Shown: one piece after another, positions 25,788 to 36,004 of the stretch
Position numbering within the stretch: position 1 is the stretch's first letter
How the letters are laid out: each line of letters starts with the position of its first letter
NCBI GenBank assembly: GCA_001600875.1
Contig: BCLD01000005.1
Span: 861,332 to 925,331 of the forward strand
DNA from: Solicoccozyma terricola
Lineage: Eukaryota; Basidiomycota; Tremellomycetes; Filobasidiales; Piskurozymaceae
Length of the DNA: 64,000 nt
Reading direction: 5' to 3'
The notes under the pieces: generated by a model
The model's database searches: none
The model's input: the letters and a program-made list of their open reading frames with translations, nothing else
Told to the model about the DNA's origin: nothing
Program-made: the position numbers and the translations under genes

Positions 25788-26092
25788 GGGCTGTGGCTCT
25801 CTCGAAGTGGTTGAAATAGAAAAGCGCAACTGCTGCATGCACATGACACGTGAAACATCGATGGGAGGGAGAGTAAAGGTATCAAACAGCCTGGTTGAGA
25901 CGTATACATCTCCCCACATTCAGCATCGAACACCTCCTGCAGTACCTACTCACCCACCGACTCATACCGCTTATATCTTTCAGTGAGTAGGATCGCATGT
26001 GTGCGGCGGGCGGCGGGCTTCACCATTCACCATTCCTTGTCCACCACACTAACCACCAGCTTCCCACCTCCCCCTCCCCTCCCCTGCAGGCC

Positions 26093-26625
26093 ATGGTCAA
26101 AGTCGAAGAAGTCAAAGACGCCTCCGCCTACGTCGATAACGACAGCGACTACGAAACTGATTCCGCAATCTCCGAAGATGATTCCCTTTCCACCGTTTCC
26201 TCAGAGGACGATGAATTCTCGAAACCAATCGAGGAAGAAACATTGATCGATAGGTTTTACGCTCTGCGTGACATTGTCTCACCTACCACTCGATTGTCGA
26301 TCGCGAGAAACTGGAGACGTGCGACTTGGTCCGTTCAGACAGGTGGGAAATGGGCAGGGAATGCTATTTGGGTGATCACTACCAGTGCTCTCTTGGTCGG
26401 ATTACCATTGGCGTTGGCAATTGAAGATGAGGCGAGGATCGTGCAGCAAGAAAAAGAGTTGCAGATGCAGCAGAGTGGTCAGCAGTCTGTAAGTTGATAG
26501 AAATTGAATCGAGGCGGTTGGTGATTATGAACTGACTGACCCGGTCCCTATACCCCTCCCCTCTCCAGCTCCTCGGTGCTCCTCAACAATCAGGAGCCAG
26601 CGGCGTCGTCCCACCAGGTTTCTAA
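26093..26625 (+). CDS. TOM22: Mitochondrial outer-membrane import receptor Tom22
   Basis: Two exons (26093-26488 and 26569-26625) give about 150 residues. The N-terminal half is strongly acidic (VDNDSDYETDSAISEDDSL), matching the cytosolic presequence-binding domain of Tom22. A central basic stretch leads to one membrane helix (AIWVITTSALLVGLPLALAI), then a short Gln-rich intermembrane-space tail. I chose the ATG at 26093 (MVKVEEVKD), which follows a pyrimidine tract ending CTGCAG. An in-frame ATG at 25997 would add 32 non-acidic residues and is probably in the leader. Tom22 is the central receptor of the TOM complex. Confidence 0.88.
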
Positions 26626-26893
26626 AACACCTCAAATCACCGATAAGCCGCCGCCTCTCTTCGTGTCCTCGTTGGTTCCTCAAGTCGCGAAGAGACGTCG
26701 TGCAACAAATTACCCCCTTGTCATGGCTTGGTAGTCGATAGGAATGGCAGAGAACAAGCGGAACGTATCGTTTTCGAAACGAACCGAGTTAGACCTTTTG
26801 TGTATTAATTAGGAATATCCATCACCCCCCTTCATCTTCCCTCCCCCGTCATCTCTCAAGTGGACAGGGAAAGTGTTTCGTTTTTTGTCGCTC

Positions 26894-27210
26894 CTATCCG
26901 AAGCGATCGCCCATCCCAAAGTTCCGTGTTCGATCAGTCCAACTCTCATGAACGCCTTCTCCCTCCCCTATCAACTTCAACACATCACCAATCAAAAGGT
27001 GAATAACGAACCGACGAGCGTCATGGATGCCCTCCGCTGAGCACGTAGCCGTGCAAAACTCCCGAGCGCTGGAACTTGAGGCTTGTCGACGATAAAATCC
27101 ATGCTGCGAACCGTCAGCTCCACCAACTGTCGGAACAATTCCTTTTGACATGCCTTCCTCGGTTGACTTACCTGCGCAGAGTCAGTCTCAGCCGAATTCC
27201 TTGCCACCAT
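26894..27210 (-). CDS. Possible small two-exon gene, unknown product
   Basis: I do not recognise this. On the minus strand an ATG at 27210 starts MVARNSAETDSAQ. A good donor/acceptor pair (GTAAGT at 27171, TTCGCAG ending at 27104) joins it in frame to a second exon (27103-26894) containing RRFVIHLLIGDVLKLIG. The total is 82 residues. The splice signals and frame fit suggest a real transcript, but no family motif is visible and further upstream exons are possible. Confidence 0.3.
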
Positions 27211-27929
27211 CGATGCCCTTGCGCAATGAACCGAGCTATTGAAACGTCAGGTTCTGTTGCGGTGGAGTCAGTAAACGGAAGGAGGACAGCCGCGACGACG
27301 ACGCATAATATGGGGGATGCGGTCATGCGAACATTTTCTGGTTCGAACTTTCCTGCGTTTGTATTGACGCTTTGGTTTCAAGATAGCTTTAAGAGAAGGG
27401 CATGATTTTAATGGCCAAACCGCATATATGTGCTTTCCCATTTGAAATACGACCACCACAGTGATCATACTCAGCCAGTACCAAGATGAAGCTTTGTCGT
27501 CGATGATGATCCCAGTACCGTTGGCTATTGCTTTCATTTCTTTGCAAAGGCAAGCAATGTCGGCTGCATGATGTCATGACATTTAACCTAGAACGAAGGG
27601 ATTTGAGAAATCTCAGCGCCAGCTACGAGCTTCTTCGTCAACTGCATGAACCATCTTCAGTGGTACCACAGCAAAGCAGAGAATGTAAATCAAGTTCCCA
27701 GCCAGGGGGTATCACAGCCTTTGGAGGGCTTGACATAGCTCACATGCATATTGCCGGAGCTGCGAGGGGGGGGGGGGGTTCCAAGACTGTCCTGGACGGC
27801 ATTAAAATATGGCGTCAACGAACCATGTCGTTAGACGTTCAATTCGTTTCAAGTTCCCATGCAAGTCGTAATGCGTACACTATTATAAAAAGAACAGCCT
27901 CCAAACAACCGCTGGGATTCTTCTCCTAC
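27211..27929. other. Gene-poor stretch with a G13 run
   Basis: This region lies between the doubtful small gene and the end of the MFS transporter. A G13 homopolymer sits at 27766-27778. Open frames on both strands lack splice support or family resemblance. It should hold the transporter's 3' end. I see nothing else. Confidence 0.5.
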
Positions 27930-30326
27930 TCAATAGGCACTGAACCTACTTCCTTGCCTAAATCGATGTCCAACCCTATAAAAAATAAACGGTAACGGTG
28001 TCATCAACAGCGCTAACCCGGCCAACAACGCATTTGAGCCAACTATTCCAAGGGGAGAATAATACATTGCCCTGCCAAACAGGGGGAATCCGGCTGCGAA
28101 TGAGGATCGCATGAAGGAGTTGGAGGGAATAGCAGAGGCAGCTACAGGTCGGTATGCGCTGTGAAGGAGTATGAAGAAGGTGAGACTCACATCGTGGCGA
28201 TGAAAACAAGGTTTCTGAATACACTCACTCCACAAGATATGTGAAAACCGCAGAGTAAGTCCAAATGATTCCCATACCGTATGGAACGCATCCAATGATC
28301 GGTACGATCCATGGCACTGATGACATAGAGGTGAATGCGAACCAGAAGAGACCGATAGGAGTGAGGATAGCAGCCGCCATGCCAGGGACGAGACGAGCTT
28401 CGGGGGGATTCTCGCCCCCGTTGGCGACGGCCTGGCGATTGTATACTCTGAAAAGCACAAATGATCAGGATAGGACATGATGAAGTCGAAGCGCGGGACG
28501 AATACATACTTCTCCCAGTATGGCGAAAGTACCGAAGCAATAATTTCTCCGATGCCAATGCCCAGAAAAGACATTCCGACCTGAGATTGCGTACTGTAGA
28601 ATCGGATCAGTGAACTTATGCAAACGTGAACAGTCATATCGCCCACTCACAAGCCATGATTGTCTCCGAATACAAAGAAGAATGCGTTGAAGAAGAGGTA
28701 GAGAATGCCCAACATGATCGATGTCCACAAGTTCAGCAGCACAGCCATTGGTTGCGTGAGCAATATCACTGGAATGGAATCCCCAAATCAGGGTTCTGGC
28801 AGTAGGGTGCTCTCTGCCATCTGCAGCCACTCACCGAACGGCGTCTTGCAGCTGAAAAGGACGGAGTCTACTATACGTTTGTTACTCTTCTCTATAGGCG
28901 CGTAAAGTTCCTGATTTCCAGTCTTCTTTCGCAACCTGCAAGACGTATTTTGTGAGCTTCTGCAACAAAGTCTTGTCCACGATGCCTGTACCTTTTAGCC
29001 TTGATCCGAAGAATTTCTGGCACGTAACTCTCTGGCACAAGAAAATAGAGGGTTGCAAGCTCAACGGTCGTCCACTATGGAAAGTGCGCTATTAGCACGA
29101 AGTAATCGCTATAGGAAGACTCGCCACCCACGATGATGATCATATAGTACGTCCACCTCCAATCGGTATACTGGTTGATAAAGTTTCCGAACAGCGGCCC
29201 CTGTGTTAAAAAGGCGTCACTGACATCAGGTCTACCGTATGCAACATATCACCCGATGATGAACGCACCAGTACGGGACTGAGTAAAGCTAGAAGGCAAA
29301 ACAAACCCATCGTCAGGGTAGATATATAGGAGAGTAGGATATCAGGCTGCTCACGAGCAGCGCTATTGAAGACCATAGGCACGCCGACCTCGTCGTTTTC
29401 GAACAAGTCCGTGACGGTTCCTCCCGCAACGGAGAGGAATGCCGCTCCACAGAAGCCGGTGAAGAATCGGAATATCAGTGAACGGCTGAGAAGGGATAAC
29501 CAGCCATCAACTAAGGCTCGGATGCGAGCCTCGTTTCGCGCTCATCCTGATGTACAAATGTGATTGGCGAATGCAACAGGGAAGTTCAATACTGCCGGAA
29601 GAGCTCAAAGTAAGCGAGCGTCTGCAGTTCACCGCCCCCCCCCCCCCCCCGCTCGCCAACCGTACCTAAAAAGAGCACATAGGAAATAATAGACTCTGCG
29701 ACGTCCATAAAATTCAGAGAGCGGACTGAGTACCACTTAGAGTTCGTGGCGACATATCAATTGAAAGGACATTGTGCAAGGCATCTGGCTTCACTCACGA
29801 GGACCTACACCGAGTCCGAAAACGAAGAGAGACACGGACAGTATTGCGACAGTTTCAGATATTCCGAAGGAATCTTCCATGCCCCTGTAGGTAGATGATG
29901 CCATTGAGGAGGCACACGCTCTGCAGAAAGAAAACCTGAGCAAATCATGCGACCTCCCTCTCCTTTGATTGACTCGACTTACACGCATAATGCAGCACTA
30001 GCCACTGTCACGACTACCACCCACTTCTTCAGCTTGCTTTGGTTGAGGGGATTCTGAGGATCCTCTGGTGAGTCAAAGTCAACCTGGTTGGGGTCCTTCT
30101 TCTCCTCTTCCCTTGGGAGATCTTGCACTCCGTCAGGCTTTGTCAGCTTATCTTGATGATTTCCCAACCTGTTCTCTTGACGTGCCTCAGAATCGGGACC
30201 GTTCTGAAAAGTGGACTGGTGCTTCCCTTGCTCTTGGCTTGGAGACCTCAAATGGTTCATATCAACTTTTGTGTGAGTACTTGTAGACGATGAGTGTGAC
30301 CGTCTGTCGGCAGGTATGTCATCCAT
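27930..30326 (-). CDS. MFS transporter, DHA1 type (drug:H+ antiporter/polyamine-exporter family)
   Basis: The ATG at 30326 opens a hydrophilic N-terminal tail of about 100 residues with the family-typical run PEDPQNPLNQSKLKKW just before helix 1. After splicing, the loop 2-3 signature SPLSEFYGRRRVYY appears (about 29735-29695). Further on come FRFFTGFCGAAFLSVAGGTV and the motif VPWIVPIIGCVPYGMGI. The C-terminus LFGRAMYYSPLGIVGSNALLAG and PLPFIFYRVG are typical for the last helices. Many introns are present. These 12-helix plasma-membrane proteins export drugs, polyamines or metabolites; the substrate cannot be read from the sequence. Confidence 0.85.
29635..29650. repeat. C16 homopolymer inside an MFS intron
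   Basis: Sixteen consecutive C on the plus strand (G on the sense strand) fall in an intron of the transporter, just downstream of the LCALF exon. The host exons on both sides are intact. Confidence 0.85.
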
Positions 30327-31859
30327 TTTGGAAGCAGTGTCGACCTTTGCTGGACTGAGCCTTTCTAATTCGACACTTATGGCTGATCCACCCTATTGCT
30401 CCCTGTTGGTTGGTGACCCCTGTGGATTGTAACCTGTATCTTCCGACAAGTAGAAGTATACCTGTGGAGGAGGAATTCGAGCAGTCCCTGGTGGGACTAT
30501 TGGAAGCGCCTATTGGCAGAATCATTTCGTCAGCAAGGGAAATATTGGTAGGTCAGGTCAAGCCTTTGGTGTGGAGGCTATTTCTTCGTGTAGTTAAGAA
30601 AGCGGGGGTTGAACGGCCCCATAATCTCCACTCTCAGGTAAGCCGGGGTAGAAGGTACCTCAACTCCCCAAATGGGCTTGGCTCGGCAAGCTGCATGCAA
30701 TAATACATACATTGCTTAATGAACCAATGAGAGGACCTTGCAATCATCAAGACATCAGCTCAGCTCTCAAGACGTAGCTACAAAGCGACGCATCGATGCC
30801 TTCCCAAGTGCTTCTTGCAAAGCAGGAGCTTCTCGGTTTGAACTGTGTCTCTGCAAGAAAAAGGACGCGGACCCAGATATCTGTACGCATTCCCTGCCCA
30901 GGTAGACACGTCGATTTTGATAATAAACTGACCATATTCTTCCTTGTCCGACTTCGGCGCTCGGTTCGGCTTTCAGGAACGGGACGAGAAAATTGGGCAA
31001 AGCAGACAAAAAAAACAGGATAGGGAATTGGAACTTTCACGACGAGAGCATGTTGGGTGAGATGCCATTCGTGCGACGCGACACAACCTAGAGTCAGCCC
31101 GTCATTGTCCTGTGAATACGGCTCCTCGTTTCTGTCTGGCAAGTCGATCAGTTCACAAGTTTGGCCGGGAAATTGGATAAAGGTCAAGCATGAAGACTTG
31201 TCAGCATATTTCGGTGCAATCTCAACCCGTCCGTTTCCGGGTGAGTGTGAATTTTTCGTGGCATCGAGTCAGGAGATTCTGATCCAGGCTGCTGTGCAAA
31301 GGTTCAAACCACGATCACATCTAGGTCGTCCCTGCTATTCTGTCTATGCCCATCTCATCTCCGCTGCAGCACCCACGGGCGGATATGCCACTTTCTGGTG
31401 GGGTCTCCCTTCTGGGATCCCGGATGGAACATTTCTCAGCCTTGGCATCTCCCTCGGTCATTACCATCGGTAGCTGGACGTCACCTTGCTCTGAAAAGCC
31501 TCTCCTCCCGATACGACGCGGACGGAGGGGAGGGACGTTTCAGGCGTAGGAGGTCCAAAGCCATCTTGTTCCTGGGAAATCGCGTCGTTTGACGTGAATG
31601 GGCGCGGAGGCGGAGGCGGAGGCGGGGGCGGAGGCGGAAGTGTGGCGTTGGTCGGTCGGGTAATGAATGGTCTCGACGATTGGGCATATAATGGGATTGA
31701 GATGGCGATAGGGAGAGAGAGGAGATGGTTCCTCATCCAAGAATATCATCGATCTTGCAATACCATCGTACTTCGACGTCACTTTTGCAAGTTCATTCTC
31801 AAGAAATCCACCAACCTCAACTCGATATCATTTCAAATCGTCTTTGAAAATCTCAAACA
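30327..31859. other. 1.5-kb stretch without a recognised gene
   Basis: It lies between two divergent genes (MFS transporter and the unknown gene at 31860). A GGAGGC/GGCGGA hexamer repeat occurs at about 31602-31640. Open frames of up to 146 codons occur on both strands, but none shows family resemblance, consistent splice structure or a sensible codon pattern. A small unrecognised gene cannot be excluded. Confidence 0.5.
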
Positions 31860-34800
31860 ATGCTCGCTCTAGGCATCTTGCTGTCGTTGTTCGCTACGAA
31901 AATCGCTACGGAAGGCAAAGGGGGTTACGAGTTATTTGCATCTGCTGGTTCTATCGTCGACAGTGAGTCGCTGCGTCCCCTTACCTCTTCCGAAGGATTG
32001 TGCTGGGGAATGGAATGGTGGCCCATGGACGGTCTGATCGCGCGTTTCTCATGACGATCGGGACATGCTGCTTTTTCCTGCTATTCGATGCTAACTCGAT
32101 TCATCCTTGCCAGACAACAACTACATCAACAGCACCCATGCCGTGCTTCCCGCCGTCAACTCCTGCATCCAGACACACTTTGCCGATGCCACAGCGCTCC
32201 CGCCGGATCCTCCGGACGATGGAGGACCCGAGTGGCCCACCACCGCCAACACCGTCGCATCAACCTACACCCCTTACTACGGTGCCTTCATCTCCCACTC
32301 CGTCACGTTGTTCATTGGTTCTCAATCCGCCGCTGACCGCTATGTAAAATCCACCGGTCGAGCTATCTTCGTCGCCTCATCTCCAGTCCTTTTCCGTGTC
32401 ATCTCTGCGTCCGACGCCGCCGACTTTTTCGTTCTAAACGACGGTAGAATCCTCAAGAATTTTGCTTGCGCAGTCGGTGACCCCAAGGATCCTGTCACAA
32501 TACTCAACGGGTTCACAGCCACGGTTGACAACGCTAGGATTCGATTCCCAAACTCGGTACGAGCCAGGGACGTCATCAAGCGGTTCCACAGAGTCAGCAT
32601 GTACGACGGTAATCATGCTTTACCACGTCCTCAAGGCCGTGGTTCAGCATACGCTTCGTCACTCTACAACACGTGGTCGATATCACTCACTATTGGTAAT
32701 GCTTATATCGAACGTCTCGAGCGTCACAACGAGGAGAAGGAGTACTATTATAGTGTTTTTCTTCCCGCTCACAAGCTCGCGTTGAAGCGCGAGCAAGAGG
32801 CGGTTCAAGCTCGTTTAATTGAAGAGGAACAGGAGCGTATGTCTAAATCTCGTGAGGCTACAGGTGAGCAGCATCATCCCTCTCTTTTCGCTTCTTGCTC
32901 ACCGCTGATGGGTTCATCATATGCAGAATTTTGCGCCAATCGTATTCGAGTTCTCGTTGCTCATGTTATCGATTTCTTCGTCTCTCGTGAGTGACTCCCT
33001 CTAGTGTCAGTCGCGGTCGCGGTCTCTCTTCAGTCTTTGACTCCCTTTCCATCATCGTCACCTTCATCGCTGCTCCATCTTGGTCATCGTATGCATCCTC
33101 TCTATTCCAATCCGTCTCTTCCGATTCCACATTCTAGACTTCGTCGCGATCACGGAAAGTGGTCGAACAATCATTCAATCTGCTGAGCAGAATTCTCAAA
33201 CCTTCTTTGGCTCTTTTATTTTCAGTGAGTTGACTCGATATGCTTCGGTCTCCACCCACGTTGTTCTTCTCCTCCTCGTCCTCCTTTGCACAACGCTGTG
33301 TATTCCGTATCCCCTTCTTCGTGTTCATCACATTCCAACTGCCTCTCCATCATCGCTTTCCTTCGTCCTACCTTTTCGCATTCCTATATCTCTTCCTATC
33401 TCTTCCTGTCATCTGTCTCCCTACCTCCCTTTCTATCGCTCTCATACCCTTTTCCTTATCTTCCCTTCTTCATTCACCTCATTCCCCCCTCTCGCCGCCT
33501 TTTTCGCTGTCCTGATTCCTGACCCCGCTCCATACTTTCCTCCCCCCTACAGACATCTTGTGCAGTGCCGATCGCTTAGGTCTCATCGCCGCCTGCAATG
33601 CGACACACCAGGTCACAACGGAGACTCTGTTTCCCATTTGTAAGTGTTCGCGACATCGTGCTCTGATTTCCTAGTGCTGATGTTTTATACCCTCTGAACC
33701 TCGCCTGCCTTTGCTGTTGGTAATCTTCAACGTTCTTTCTCTTTGTCTTGCTTCCTCATCCCCTCTACCTCCCTCCGCACCGCACCCACGTCTCGGCTGG
33801 TCGGTCCCCCTTTCATCTCCACTTCTCTTCCCACACTTCGTACTATCCTTGAACCCCCTTCATTTATCCATTACCCTTCGATCTCCTCGTCTTTCGTTCC
33901 CTTTCGTCGCTTTCTTTCTGATGATCTAGCTTACAAACTCGTCAATTCAAGTTCCTCGAAGGAAGCGCAAACGGTCGTCGAACCTCTCGATAACAGATGT
34001 GAGTGTCTACATTGCCACGACACATTCCCTTTCCTCCTGGCGGCTTGCTTCGTGCTCCCATCCTCGTGCCTTACTCTGTCCACCGTATCCTTTCCAGTCA
34101 TCAAAGATGTTTCTCAGCTTGAAGAAAGCGGACCAAGATCCGTTGCCAAGCTGGATGAGGACAGGCGTTCAAACACAGGTAAGTTTTTAATTCCCTCGGT
34201 GGATAGCAATCCCTCATCCTGATATACTGTCATCTCTCAGCCAATAATGTGCAGGAAAGCGGTCAACAGACGACCGTTGCGCACGAAAGTACGGCAGAGG
34301 ACAAGTCGGCTAGGTCGAGTAAGTCTTTATCCACACCACATAGGGAGGCGAGACCGTACTGACGAAATATACTTTCGTGAAGGTCCTGGAAAATTTGCGG
34401 CTGTGCAACTGCAGACAAATCGTCTCGTTGATTTGCTGTCTGTCTCGTTCACATCCCTCCTTCGACTCGTCTTGGAGTTGCTGCAGATCGCCGCATCGAT
34501 TATCTCCTCCGCCGCGACTTCGATAGCCGCACGAGCAAATGCAGTGTTTGGCGAGGTGCTCGTGCACGTCGGTGAACATCCAACTGCCTGGTTTTACATT
34601 CTGGCCACCTTCGTTGTCCTTCCTGTGATGTTTTCGCGAAGAGGGAGTGCTCTCACCCCTGGAACTCCGTTGGACTCCTCAAAATCAGCTGAGATCGGCA
34701 CGGATGCAGAGTACTTGGTGATGTCGAGTGTGAGCTCTTCCGCCTCCGACCTGATGGCTGATCTTGGAGCACCGTCACACATGGAGACACTTTCCGCCGG

Positions 34801-35734
34801 CGAGGTCGAGGTGCCGCTGGAAGGGGTTTACGGCAGACAAACTGTCATGCCGCCGACCCTCGATACCGAGACCAGTTGTCGAGAAGTTGCAGAGGAGTTG
34901 GTGATGTCGAGTGTGAGCTCTCCCGCCTCCGACTTGGTGCTCGATTTCGATGAACCGTCACAAATGGAGACACTTTCCGCCGGCGAGGTCGAGGATACTC
35001 TGGAAGCAACTCGCGGAAAAAAGACTGTCATGCCGCCTACCTCTGACACCGAGACCAGTGGTGGAGATGTTAAGCTCACGTCGGATCTCGAAGATTCCGA
35101 GAGCTTGTCCTATGCCTCGGAAACGATCAGCGTGATGGATAATTCCGACGCCGAATGGTGCACCTCCGAGGAACCCGCCACCTTGCCGGAACTTCCCCTC
35201 AACTCATACATCCTTGGTGACGACGATGCGGCTGGCGGATGGACGAAGGTGGAGAAGGCGATCAAGCCCCGCCGAAAGACTTTCAGGCCGTTCCGAGATG
35301 CCGGTGATTCCGACAGGATGTTCAAGACCCCCAACAATGCTCAGGACCCCCAGCAACGGATCATGGCGAATCGTCCAGTCCTGACCACCCCATTGAAGGT
35401 CATGCATCACCGCCCTGAACTGTCTTGCAAACCCTGGACACCCGCCACTGTCCGCAGAGAACTGCAGCACATCGAAACCTTTACGACAGTCGCCGCCGCT
35501 CCCGAAACCCCTGAAGTCTCCACGGCTGCGGATAACTCAGCTGCGGCTACGTGCCTCCTACCTGGTTTGGTCTCCGCTTGCATCGTGGAAGCGTCTACTA
35601 CTCCTCTTCCAGGAGTGTCTTGGGCGAAGATCGCATCCGCGGCACCGGCGCCAAAACCTGTCACATTGATCGCCATAACCCCAATCAAGCGCCGCATGGT
35701 CATCCTAGGCTCCAAGGCTCCGAAAGCGAATTAG
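31860..35734 (+). CDS. Many-exon protein of unknown function with a membrane helix and an internal duplication
   Basis: I do not recognise this gene. The ATG at 31860 gives a hydrophobic N-terminus (MLALGILLSLFATKIA), possibly a signal peptide or anchor. Exons 31860-31962, 32114-32863 and 32927-32986 join in frame. Small exons follow around 33138-33240, 33554-33641, 33932-34000, 34099-34180 and 34240-34318, separated by pyrimidine-rich introns. The last exon begins at about 34382. The frame is consistent across nearly all of these; the join near 33000-33137 is unresolved. The last exon encodes hydrophobic helices (LLELLQIAASII; WFYILATFVVLPVMF), then an acidic Ser/Thr-rich region with two copies of a 54-residue unit and a C-terminus WTKVEKAIKPRRKTFRPF. 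It is probably an anchored lineage-specific protein. Confidence 0.6.
34715..35059 (+). repeat. Two 162-bp coding repeats, period 183 bp
   Basis: The copies at 34715-34876 and 34898-35059 encode closely related 54-residue units. Both start LVMSSVSS, contain METLSAGEVE and end TVMPPT, a short variable part and DTETS. They lie in the last exon of the unknown gene and the frame is kept between copies. Confidence 0.85.
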
Positions 35735-36004
35735 TCTGTATTCATTCTTGTATTCACTCCTGTCGCTCCTGTGTTCGTTCCTGTATTCGTTCCGGTATTC
35801 GTCGTGTCATTTCTGTATTTCCTCAAATGTCTGTCTAACTTTAAACTCGCCGTTGTACTCATGATCTATGCAAAATCAGTCCGCATGAACTCCAATCATT
35901 GATGATCCCTATGCTATTTTGTTCATGTCAATGCGCTGCTCTCGGTTTCAACTCTACATATGTGCCGCGTTCAAATCATTAAGGTATTACATCGTCCCGC
36001 TTCT
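35735..36004. other. Convergent spacer with degenerate TGTATTC-type repeats
   Basis: Just after the stop of the unknown gene, about 35738-35825 holds some seven imperfect copies of a roughly 12-bp unit around TGTATTCGTTCC. They would fall in its 3' UTR. The rest up to the URA2 stop shows nothing clear. Confidence 0.6.

Noticed and set aside
25133..25986. Open frames spanning the run of N on both strands
   Set aside because: The unknown bases are translated as X and the continuity is artificial. The real SUP35 start at 25661 lies downstream of the gap on the minus strand.
27528..27995. 155-codon open frame on the plus strand with a Gly run from the G13 tract
   Set aside because: It overlaps the 3' end of the MFS gene on the other strand, starts without context and has no recognisable motif.
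31461..31736. Minus-strand frame with a run of prolines (and Gly run on the plus strand)
   Set aside because: Produced by the GGCGGA hexamer repeat. No splice partners or family signal.
33080..33643. 187-codon plus-strand frame rich in Ser, Phe, Leu and Pro
   Set aside because: It is a pyrimidine-rich intron read through between two true small exons of the unknown gene. Composition, not coding, explains it.
34310..35715. Several minus-strand frames of 60-100 codons
   Set aside because: Shadows of the long plus-strand exon of the unknown gene.
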